Below are positions 57,923 through 64,000 of a DNA stretch of 64,000 bases, piece by piece. The translations under genes and the position numbers were made by a program. The stretch is from positions 1-64,000 of the forward strand of contig JAEDJF010000001.1 of assembly GCA_016296485.1 (NCBI GenBank), read 5' to 3'. The stretch is from Oscillospiraceae bacterium (GTDB lineage: Bacteria; Bacillota; Clostridia; Oscillospirales; Ruminococcaceae). The notes under the pieces were generated by a model that saw nothing but the letters and a program-made list of their open reading frames with translations, was not told the DNA's origin and did no database searches. Position 1 is the first letter of the stretch. Every line of letters begins with the position of its first letter.

Positions 57923-58671
57923 ATTATATTGAAAAGCCCAATTTTCCTAAAGGCAGGGTCGTTGCCGCCGCAGTATCGGCTGAAGCCAAAGACGTGTGCG
58001 CAGCTCTCGAATCCGCGAAAATAGCCGTTGTTCCCGTGGACCCGTGCTCAAATCTTCCGGATGGAATAGCTTCACACGCTGATTTGCAGCTTCTTCACCT
58101 CGGAGGAAACAGAATCATTACTTCGTCGTGCTCAAAAGAGTGTGCCGATATGCTAAACGCTTTCGGCTTTGAAACGGAGGAGGCGGAGAACGGCTTAAGC
58201 CAAAATTACCCCTATGACTGCATTATAAATGTCGGAATAATAGGAAATAAGATTATAATGAACCCCAAAACCGCCGACCGAAAGCTTATAGAATATATTG
58301 ACGAGCACAATATGGAAATAATTGGCGTTAATCAGGGGTATTCAAAATGCTCGGCGCTGGCGGTCTGTGACGACGCCATCATAACAGCCGACGCCGGAAT
58401 AGCGAAAGCTGTCGAAAGCCACGGCATTGAAGTTCTTTTAATTAAAGAAGGCGGAATATATCTTAAAGGCTACGACAGTGGATTTATCGGCGGTTGCGGG
58501 GGAATGGTCGAAGAAAAAATCCTCGGTACCAGCGGAGATTTAAAATCTCTCAAAAGAAACGATTACGAAAATATAAAAGATTTTCTTCGGAACAGAAATA
58601 TTTATGCCGAAAACCTCGGAGGGAAAACTCTTTGTGACGTTGGCGGAATTTTGCCGCTCTGCGAAGAATAA
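57919..58671 (+). CDS. Uncharacterised protein, probable GME-fold (DUF6873-like)
   Basis: 250 residues. DLQLLHLGGNRIITSS, VNVGIIGNKIIMNPKTAD-type strand-turn motifs (here INVGIIGNKIIMNP) and VNQGYSKCSALAVCDDAII recall the guanidino-group-modifying enzyme fold (amidinotransferase/deiminase-like); a cysteine-rich segment GFIGGCGG is also conserved-looking. I know this type as an unnamed clostridial family; no catalytic activity can be claimed. Translationally coupled to radA. Confidence 0.6.
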   Translation: MNYIEKPNFPKGRVVAAAVSAEAKDVCAALESAKIAVVPVDPCSNLPDGIASHADLQLLHLGGNRIITSSCSKECADMLNAFGFETEEAENGLSQNYPYDCIINVGIIGNKIIMNPKTADRKLIEYIDEHNMEIIGVNQGYSKCSALAVCDDAIITADAGIAKAVESHGIEVLLIKEGGIYLKGYDSGFIGGCGGMVEEKILGTSGDLKSLKRNDYENIKDFLRNRNIYAENLGGKTLCDVGGILPLCEE

Positions 58672-58732
58672 CCGAGCACTGCCAAAAGTCCGGAGGACAG
58701 GAGCTTGCGGGCTCTGAAAAACGATACACACA

Positions 58733-58760
58733 ATTTCGCTAAATAGAAATTTAGCGAAAT
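58733..58760. repeat. 28-bp palindrome with 11-6-11 geometry upstream of the Xer gene
   Basis: Left arm ATTTCGCTAAA (58733-58743), centre TAGAAA (58744-58749), right arm TTTAGCGAAAT (58750-58760). The arms are exact inverted repeats. The 11-6-11 layout equals that of XerC/XerD dif sites, and the site lies 20 bases before a Xer-type gene. It could equally be an operator or an mRNA hairpin; no T-run follows. Confidence 0.6.
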
Positions 58761-58780
58761 AGAGGGGAGCGAAAAAGCGT

Positions 58781-59776
58781 TTGAAAAAGGATTATCTTAA
58801 CGACTGTCCGGATTACCTTAAAGATTTCTTATTCTATATGGAAACCATTAAAGGACGTTCTCCGCGTACCGTTGACGGATATTATATCGACCTGCGCTCA
58901 TTCATAAGATTCTTGATGATAAAAAACTCCGTTGTTTCAAGCGATTTGGATTATTCGGAAATAAAAATTGACTCTGCGGACTTTTCATTAATAAAAAACG
59001 CAACGCGCCAGGACGCTATGGAATTTCTGTCGGAATTTCAGCGCAACCACGACAACCAGGCTAAAGCCCGTTCACGCAAGGTTTCAGCGATTCGTTCATT
59101 TTATAAATATCTCACCGTATCCGCCGGAAAGCTTACAGAAAATCCGATGCTCAATTTGGAGACGCCTTCACTAAAAAAAGCGCTTCCGAAATTTCTCACG
59201 CTTGAACAGGCTTTAGAGCTTCTTACGCACGTTGAAACCAATTTTACCGAACGGGACTACTGCATTATAACGCTGTTTTTAAACTGCGGAATGCGGCTTT
59301 CCGAGCTTTGTGGAATCAATATTTCCGACATTCACGACAACCGTCTGAAGCTGCTCGGCAAAGGCAACAAAGAAAGAATCGTTTATCTCAACAATTCCTG
59401 CCTTACAGCCATTGACAATTATCTCGCCGTGCTCAATTCCGGAGAAAAAATTAAGCGCGTCGATAAAAACGCGCTCTTTCTCAACAACCGCGGCCAAAGA
59501 ATCGGTCCGCGGCGCGTTGAGCAAATCGTTGAAGAATGTCTCCAAAAAGCCGGCCTTGGCGGAATGGGAATTTCTCCGCATAAACTTCGCCACACCGCGG
59601 CGACGCTGCTTTATCAGGACGCCGGGGTTGATATTCGGGTTTTGAAAGAGCTCCTTGGTCATGAAAGCCTTTCGACCACGGAAATTTACACTCACGTCAG
59701 CAACCGCCAGATTGAGGACGCTTCCAACAAATCTCCGCTAAAAAACGTGCGTCAAAAAAAGTCAGAAAAAACTTGA
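58781..59776 (+). CDS. Tyrosine recombinase of the XerC/XerD family
   Basis: 331 residues: an N-terminal SAM-like core-binding domain (YLKDFLFYMETIKGRSPRTV) and a catalytic domain with all expected residues: Arg in NCGMRLSELCG, Lys in GKGNKER, HxxR in HKLRHTAATLL, His in LLGHESLSTT and nucleophile Tyr in EIYTHVS. It is about 30 residues longer than typical XerC/D. Such enzymes resolve chromosome dimers at dif; integrase roles are possible, but no mobile element surrounds it. Start TTG behind AGAGGGGAG. Its 3' end overlaps the convergent gene by 15 bases. Confidence 0.9.
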   Translation: MKKDYLNDCPDYLKDFLFYMETIKGRSPRTVDGYYIDLRSFIRFLMIKNSVVSSDLDYSEIKIDSADFSLIKNATRQDAMEFLSEFQRNHDNQAKARSRKVSAIRSFYKYLTVSAGKLTENPMLNLETPSLKKALPKFLTLEQALELLTHVETNFTERDYCIITLFLNCGMRLSELCGINISDIHDNRLKLLGKGNKERIVYLNNSCLTAIDNYLAVLNSGEKIKRVDKNALFLNNRGQRIGPRRVEQIVEECLQKAGLGGMGISPHKLRHTAATLLYQDAGVDIRVLKELLGHESLSTTEIYTHVSNRQIEDASNKSPLKNVRQKKSEKT

Positions 59777-60334
59777 CGCAAACACGGAAAAAACCGAAAA
59801 AACAGCAAAAGCAGCCGTAAAAGCTATGTACTTTACAGTTAGGTTTTTAGCATTATAACGCGGTTTTTCTGCTGCGTCCGACTTAAGGCTGACACAGATT
59901 TTTCTTGCGGAGGCAAAGGCGTTTTCGGACATTATAAGCAATAAAAACCCTATAAAAACAGTAAAAGTAAAATACTCTAAAAGTGCCGAAACAAAAAAAT
60001 CCGTTCCGCCGAAGCTGAAATTTACGGCGTTTTTAAGCCCGTAAATCGCTCCGTCACTGAAAACGGCAATCCCGGCAGTTACTTGTCCCGCCGCGCTGAA
60101 TCCGGAGAGATAAAGCGCAGTTATAATTATAAACGGAAGAGTAAATTTATCTATAAAGCCGATATAAAAGTTTTCAGATTCCTTTGAAGTTATCTCATAT
60201 ATGCTTCTGCAAAGCTCGTTCGGAAGATATTTGAGCACGGCGGTTCCGAAAACTATTCCGGCTATGAGCACGGCGCAGCTTATAATCAGGTATCTGTTCT
60301 TTTTTAAAGTTGCAAGTACTGTTTTTTTACTCAT
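59762..60334 (-). CDS. SpoIIM-like (DUF95) membrane protein
   Basis: 190 residues with about five hydrophobic helices. LIISCAVLIAGIVFGTAVLKYLP at the N-terminus (in positions 15-37), and the later helix-loop pattern resemble stage II sporulation protein M, an engulfment peptidoglycan-remodelling component; the similarity is modest. GGGAAGGGG lies ahead of the ATG. It overlaps the end of the recombinase gene on the other strand. Confidence 0.5.
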   Translation of the reverse strand: MSKKTVLATLKKNRYLIISCAVLIAGIVFGTAVLKYLPNELCRSIYEITSKESENFYIGFIDKFTLPFIIITALYLSGFSAAGQVTAGIAVFSDGAIYGLKNAVNFSFGGTDFFVSALLEYFTFTVFIGFLLLIMSENAFASARKICVSLKSDAAEKPRYNAKNLTVKYIAFTAAFAVFSVFSVFASSFF

Positions 60335-60380
60335 TTTTTGTCTTGTCCCCTTCCCTTTCGTTCTCCCCTATTTTAATATA

Positions 60381-60411
60381 TAAAAAACAGGCTCCGGATA
60401 TTCCGGAGCCT
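60381..60411 (-). terminator. Terminator after scfB
   Basis: AGGCTCCGGA and TCCGGAGCCT pair perfectly; on the minus strand a T-run (GTTTTTTAT) follows. Confidence 0.85.
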
Positions 60412-60426
60412 TAAATTTTTATTACA

Positions 60427-61803
60427 TTATTTGTCAGCCATTGCGACCTTAATCATTATCGCGCATTCGACACGCTTTCTTTCGATGTCGCAGGAGAGCT
60501 TGACCGGCTTATTTATATCCTTATTGAAGGAATAGTTGTTGGCGTTGCAGCCGCCGGAACAATAGAATTTGCACCAGCAGTCCTTGCAGCCATCCTTGGT
60601 ATAAATATTTGAGCACGCGAACTTATCCTTCATCTCGAGGTCCAGGGTTTCGTCCTCAAGGTTACCCATTTTCCATTCGTCGTGACCAACAAACTGGTGG
60701 CAGGGGTATATGTCGCCGTCGGGAGTTACGGAAACGTATTCGTTTCCGCAGCCGCAGCCGCGCAGGCGCTTGATAGCGCAGGGACCCTGGTCAAGGTCTA
60801 TCATAAAGTGGAAGAAGTTAAAGCAGCCTCCCTCCTCTTTTTTGCGGCGTATCATCTCTACTGCGAGCTTTTCGTACTCCTCATAGATTCTCGGGAGATC
60901 CTCCTCAGTAAGAGCGTAGGGTTCGCTGGGGTCCGCTATTACGGGCTCGACGCTGAGCTGGTCGAAACCGAGGTCGTCGGCAATATGATATACGTCGTTA
61001 GCAAAATCGAGGTTGTTTTTAGTAAAAGTACCGCGTGCGTAGTATTCTTTATATTTCCCGTTTCTGCGCTTTTCAACGAGCTTTTGGAACTTCGGCACAA
61101 AAACATCGTAGCTTCCTCTTCCGCCCTCGGTCACGCGCATGGCGTCGTTTACGCATTTTCTTCCGTCGAGAGAGAGAACGACGTTGCTCATCTCCTCGTT
61201 GATAAAGTCAATGCTCTCGTCGTTAAGGAGCATTCCGTTGGTGGTGACGGTGAAGCGGAATTTCTTATTGTATTCTTCCTCTTTGCTTCTTGCGTAGGCG
61301 ATTATTTCTTTAACCGCGTCCCAGTTCATCAGCGGCTCGCCTCCGAAGAAGTCGAGCTCAAGGTTGTGCCTGCTTCCGGAATGGGTCAGCAAAAAGTCGA
61401 TTGCTTTTTTACCGGTTTCTACGGGCATCAGCTTGCGTCCCTTGCCGAAGTCGCCGGTTGAAGCAAAGCAGTATTTGCAGCGAAGGTTGCAGTCGTGGGA
61501 AATGTGAAGGCACATTGATTTAATGGGCGCGCCCTTCATCATGCAAGTGAAACGCTCGTAGTCGTCCTCGCTGAAAAGCTGTCCGGAGTTTTGAAGGCTT
61601 AAAAGTTCGGAATAGATCTCCTTTATTTCCGATTCGGAAGCCTCAGAGGAAAACTCCTCCACAAGCCACTCGGGGCAGTTTTCATCGAGTTTATCGGAAA
61701 ATTTATTGAGGATTTTATAAGTAAGCTCGTCCAGAACGTGAACCGCACCGGAGTTTACGTCAAGAGCGATATAATATCCGTTAAGATAAAAAGTATGTAC
61801 CAT
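60427..61803 (-). CDS. scfB: Radical SAM maturase of the SCIFF peptide (thioether-forming)
   Basis: 458 residues. Radical SAM cluster motif CNLRCKYC (Cys105, Cys109, Cys112), an N-terminal peptide-recognition-like region (residues 1-90), and a C-terminal SPASM domain with many cysteines (GCGCGNEYVSVTPDGDIYPC; CKDCWCKFYCSGGCNAN) holding two extra iron-sulfur clusters. Homologues install Cys-to-Thr thioether links in SCIFF, encoded just upstream. The ATG at 61803 has TTGGAG nine bases ahead; longer frames would begin inside the intergenic terminator. Confidence 0.93.
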   Translation of the reverse strand: MVHTFYLNGYYIALDVNSGAVHVLDELTYKILNKFSDKLDENCPEWLVEEFSSEASESEIKEIYSELLSLQNSGQLFSEDDYERFTCMMKGAPIKSMCLHISHDCNLRCKYCFASTGDFGKGRKLMPVETGKKAIDFLLTHSGSRHNLELDFFGGEPLMNWDAVKEIIAYARSKEEEYNKKFRFTVTTNGMLLNDESIDFINEEMSNVVLSLDGRKCVNDAMRVTEGGRGSYDVFVPKFQKLVEKRRNGKYKEYYARGTFTKNNLDFANDVYHIADDLGFDQLSVEPVIADPSEPYALTEEDLPRIYEEYEKLAVEMIRRKKEEGGCFNFFHFMIDLDQGPCAIKRLRGCGCGNEYVSVTPDGDIYPCHQFVGHDEWKMGNLEDETLDLEMKDKFACSNIYTKDGCKDCWCKFYCSGGCNANNYSFNKDINKPVKLSCDIERKRVECAIMIKVAMADK

Positions 61804-61816
61804 TTTGATTTTCTCC

Positions 61817-61852
61817 AAAAAAAGCGGGCACGCCAAGCGTTTGCGTGCCCGC
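61817..61852 (-). terminator. Terminator between scfA and scfB
   Basis: On the minus strand GCGGGCACGC pairs with GCGTGCCCGC, followed by seven T at 61823-61817, then GGAG of scfB. It probably limits readthrough so the peptide is made in excess over its maturase. Confidence 0.8.
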
Positions 61853-61875
61853 AAATTAATTACAAGTCTTAAAAA

Positions 61876-62034
61876 TTATTTGCCTGCTTTGCGGGACTCG
61901 TTCTCGCACTCCTGGTTAGCAACGGTGCAGGAAGTTTTGCAAGCAGACTGGCAGGAAGCCTGGCACTCGCCGCAGCCGCCTTTTGCGCAGGATTCTTTAA
62001 GATTCGCGTTGTTGACAGTTTTAATGTGTTCCAT
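61876..62034 (-). CDS. scfA: SCIFF ribosomally made peptide precursor
   Basis: 52 residues, too short for usual gene calling. The leader MEHIKTVNNANLKES matches SCIFF, and the core CGECQASCQSACKTSCTV is almost identical to the canonical one. Cysteines are at 16, 21, 24, 28, 32, 36 and 43: seven instead of the usual six, the extra being Cys16. A charged tail (ENESRKAGK) follows. GGGAGG precedes the ATG. The peptide is modified by ScfB to a ranthipeptide-like or thioether product whose function is unknown. Confidence 0.95.
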   Translation of the reverse strand: MEHIKTVNNANLKESCAKGGCGECQASCQSACKTSCTVANQECENESRKAGK

Positions 62035-62073
62035 TATATTATCCTCCCGAAAAATAACTATTTTAATATAAAG

Positions 62074-62102
62074 AGTATAACATATTATTTCGGTACTTGC
62101 AA
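62074..62102 (-). promoter_or_regulatory. Sigma-A promoter of scfA
   Basis: Minus strand TTGCAA, 17 bases, TATACT, with TGt ahead of the -10 (extended). Confidence 0.65.
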
Positions 62103-62113
62103 CAGTTTTCTTA

Positions 62114-62485
62114 CTAATTAACGCCTATAATTCCGCCGAAAGCTCCGGCAGTAATTATAAGAGCCGCTTTTATAAGGGCGGCGGGTCCGAAATCGCCTAT
62201 ACTGAAAAGCCCGCCCAGCGACCACGCCACAAGAAAAAATATAACCCCGGATACGGCGCCGCAAAGAAGACCCTTTTGCGACGAAATTTTTGCGGAGGAA
62301 AACCCGCCGCAAAATCCGCCGAATATGAGCGAAAAAATAGCCATCGGCGATATTATCATCGCCGGAATATTCCCTATTGAAAGTATCGCCGCCATAACGA
62401 ACGTCGCCGCCGCTGAAAGCAGCATTCCTATTCCTGCGCCGATTGCGGAGCTCTTTGCCAATTTGGCGAAATTTATTTCAGACAT
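62114..62485 (-). CDS. TIGR04086-family membrane protein
   Basis: 123 residues with four hydrophobic helices (for example GMLLSAAATFVMAAILSIGN and LLCGAVSGVIFFLVAWSLGG). This family lies between yajC and scfA in SCIFF-encoding Clostridia, as here. Function unknown. The start codon directly follows the T-run of a hairpin, and the only purine-rich binding site (AAAGGGGCG) is in that hairpin's stem. Confidence 0.85.
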   Translation of the reverse strand: MSEINFAKLAKSSAIGAGIGMLLSAAATFVMAAILSIGNIPAMIISPMAIFSLIFGGFCGGFSSAKISSQKGLLCGAVSGVIFFLVAWSLGGLFSIGDFGPAALIKAALIITAGAFGGIIGVN

Positions 62486-62533
62486 AAAAACGCCCCTTTC
62501 AAAATTCCTTAATAAGAATATTCAAAAGGGGCG
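62486..62533 (-). terminator. Hairpin with T-run between yajC and the TIGR04086 gene
   Basis: Minus strand CGCCCCTTT (62533-62525) pairs with AAAGGGGCG (62499-62491), followed by five T that touch the next ATG. It can terminate transcription and also hide the downstream ribosome binding site. Confidence 0.7.
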
Positions 62534-62545
62534 CGATTTATTCAA

Positions 62546-62893
62546 TTATTTCTTTTCGGCTTCCGCTTTTTCTTTTTCGCTGATGTTCTGTGCAACAGCC
62601 CATTTTGCGATGCGGAGTTTGCTTCTGTCGCTTCCGGTTTCGATAACGAGAGTGTCTTCTTTAATGGAAACAACTCGTCCGATAATGCCGCCGGCGGTGA
62701 CGATTTCGTCGCCGATGTCGAGATTTTCTCTCATCGCTCTGTCCGCTTTGTCCTTTTTCTGCTGGGGACGAATGAGGAGAAAATAGAAAACGATAACAAC
62801 TACGATAAGCGGAGCAAAGCTGATTATGGTCTCAAGAAGAGTGCTGCCGCCCTCGGCTGCCGCTTCGGTTGATGCTGTAAGGAATTGGGTCAT
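62546..62893 (-). CDS. yajC: Preprotein translocase subunit YajC
   Basis: 115 residues: a membrane helix (ISFAPLIVVVIVFYFLLIRP, near 24-43) followed by RPQQKKDKADRAMRENLDIG and the YajC beta-barrel-like domain (DEIVTAGGIIGRVVSIKEDT). It is an accessory of the SecDF complex. GGAGG lies before the ATG. Confidence 0.94.
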   Translation of the reverse strand: MTQFLTASTEAAAEGGSTLLETIISFAPLIVVVIVFYFLLIRPQQKKDKADRAMRENLDIGDEIVTAGGIIGRVVSIKEDTLVIETGSDRSKLRIAKWAVAQNISEKEKAEAEKK

Positions 62894-62922
62894 TTTTGTA
62901 CCTCCAAAATATTTATATTAAT

Positions 62923-62950
62923 ATTATAAAAGAAAAACTTTTTCCGTCAA
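62923..62950 (-). promoter_or_regulatory. Sigma-A promoter of yajC
   Basis: Minus strand TTGACG, 16-base spacer, TATAAT, about 30 bases upstream of the yajC ATG. Confidence 0.7.
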
Positions 62951-62986
62951 TAGAGAAAATGTTAAATTTTATCTTCTCTTTTGCTA

Positions 62987-64000
62987 TTATATCCTTTTTC
63001 CGAGGATCGGAACGTATTTTTGATAAAATTCCTCGAATGTTCCGTTATCAAGCGCCTCTCTGATTCTCTCCATAAGTGTGTTATAGAAGAAAAGGTTGTG
63101 CTGAACGGTAAGGCGGTGAGCAAGAAGCTCGTTGGCGCGAAGAAGATGTCTTACGTAGGCTCTGCTGTGAAGACGGCAGGTCGGGCAGTCGCACTCGGGG
63201 TCAACAGGACCGTTGTCATAAATATATTTCTCGTTGTTGAGATTGCGGATCCCCTGCCAGGTAAAGAGCGTGCCGTGGCGCGCGTTGCGGCTCGGCATTA
63301 CGCAGTCAAAAAGGTCCACGCCCCTGTGTACCGCTTCAAGGATATTTACCGGAGTTCCTACGCCCATAAGGTATCTCGGCTTGTTAACGGGCATATGGGG
63401 CTCCACAGCCTCGATAATGCGATACATTTCAGAAGTCGGCTCGCCGACAGCGAGACCGCCGATGGCGTAGCCGTCAAGGTCGAGCTCTGCTATCTGCTGC
63501 ATATGTTCAACGCGAAGGTCCTCAAATGTACAGCCCTGGTTGATTCCGAACAGGAGTTGGTGCGGGTTTATGGTATCCGGGAGAGAATTGAGTCTCTCCA
63601 TCTCGTCCTTGCAACGGTAAAGCCACCTTACGGTGCGCTGGCAGGACTGGGCGGCATAGGACTTCGGCGCAGGGTTCTCAACACATTCGTCAAAAGCCAT
63701 TGCAATGGTACTTCCGAGGTGGGACTGAATCTGCATCGACTCCTCGGGTCCCATAAAAATGGCATGACCGTCGAGATGGCTGCGGAAATATACGCCCTCT
63801 TCCTTTATTTTGCGAAGCTTTGAAAGGCTGAACACCTGAAAGCCGCCGCTGTCGGTGAGAATAGGTCTGTCCCAGTTCATAAACTTATGAAGTCCGCCGA
63901 GCTCCTTTACAACAAGGTCTCCGGGACGGAGGGAAAGGTGATAGGTATTGCAAAGCGCAACCTGGCAATGAAGCTCTTTTAAGTCCTCTGCGGCGACGCC
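62987..64000 (-). CDS. tgt: Queuine tRNA-ribosyltransferase (5' end outside window)
   Basis: 338 codons are present; the frame stays open to the window edge (starting GVAAEDLKELHCQVALCNTY), so the first 40 or so residues are missing. Catalytic aspartates are in TDSGGFQVFSL and in FDCVMPSRNARHG, and the zinc site is CDCPTC followed by a His in QHNLFF. It exchanges guanine 34 for preQ1 in GUN-anticodon tRNAs. Gene order tgt-yajC is standard; yajC has its own promoter in the 93-base gap. Confidence 0.95.
   Translation of the reverse strand, partial: GVAAEDLKELHCQVALCNTYHLSLRPGDLVVKELGGLHKFMNWDRPILTDSGGFQVFSLSKLRKIKEEGVYFRSHLDGHAIFMGPEESMQIQSHLGSTIAMAFDECVENPAPKSYAAQSCQRTVRWLYRCKDEMERLNSLPDTINPHQLLFGINQGCTFEDLRVEHMQQIAELDLDGYAIGGLAVGEPTSEMYRIIEAVEPHMPVNKPRYLMGVGTPVNILEAVHRGVDLFDCVMPSRNARHGTLFTWQGIRNLNNEKYIYDNGPVDPECDCPTCRLHSRAYVRHLLRANELLAHRLTVQHNLFFYNTLMERIREALDNGTFEEFYQKYVPILGKRI

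Overview
The window reads as a chromosomal segment of an anaerobic, endospore-forming member of class Clostridia (Bacillota). The evidence is an intact sporulation sigma-K gene, yqfC-yqfD, yunB, a full spoIIIAA-AH operon, a cwlD-like amidase, a SCIFF peptide with its radical SAM maturase, rubrerythrin, a tRNA-Tyr T-box leader and clostridial gene orders such as scfB-scfA-TIGR04086-yajC-tgt. A finer placement (perhaps Oscillospirales-like) is only a guess. I see no phage, insertion sequence, CRISPR array or rRNA operon; this is core genome.

Layout. 1-2730: end of an unknown gene, a nitrilase-family hydrolase, ylmH, a YgjP-type metalloprotein and rubrerythrin. 2734-7234: a 545-base gene-free stretch with a promoter and a likely structured ncRNA (possibly raiA class), then potABCD. 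7238-13586: M3 oligopeptidase, sigK-yqfC-yqfD, an NfeD/SPFH membrane pair, and thiT under a TPP riboswitch. 13588-22246: mutS-mutL-miaA running into a division cluster (HlyD-like, yggS, sepF, divIVA). 22271-27774: ileS, lspA, rluD, a HAD phosphatase and a comEA-like gene. 27819-28188: tRNA-Phe, -Gly and -Cys with their own promoter and terminator. 28213-33709: GNAT, L-asparaginase, alpha/beta hydrolase, cysteine hydrolase, yunB and ligA. 33712-38669: the spoIIIA operon behind a sigma-E-like promoter. 38719-48220: one long co-directional run (nusB, a TsaD paralogue, xseA-xseB, ispA, dxs, tlyA, nadK, argR, recN) preceded by an attenuator-like leader; ispA, dxs, tlyA, nadK, argR and recN in this order is a familiar Gram-positive block. 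48217-49826: Tyr T-box and tyrS. 49927-53327: late cobalamin genes cobT-cobU-cobS-(CobU-like)-cobC. 53325-55564: minus-strand TIM-barrel protein, tRNA-Val, methyltransferase and yerC. 55804-59776: cwlD-like amidase, radA, a GME-fold protein and a Xer-type recombinase with a 28-bp palindrome just upstream. 59762-64000: minus-strand SpoIIM-like protein, SCIFF system, TIGR04086 protein, yajC and the 3' part of tgt.

The most noteworthy signals are the putative structured RNA upstream of potA, the 11-6-11 palindrome beside the Xer gene (geometry of a dif site), a SCIFF peptide with seven rather than six cysteines plus a terminator between peptide and maturase, a terminator-like leader in front of nusB, and a marked excess of the hexamer GTGCTC/GAGCAC (about 100 by hand count), sometimes as closely spaced inverted pairs. 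TTG start codons are also common.
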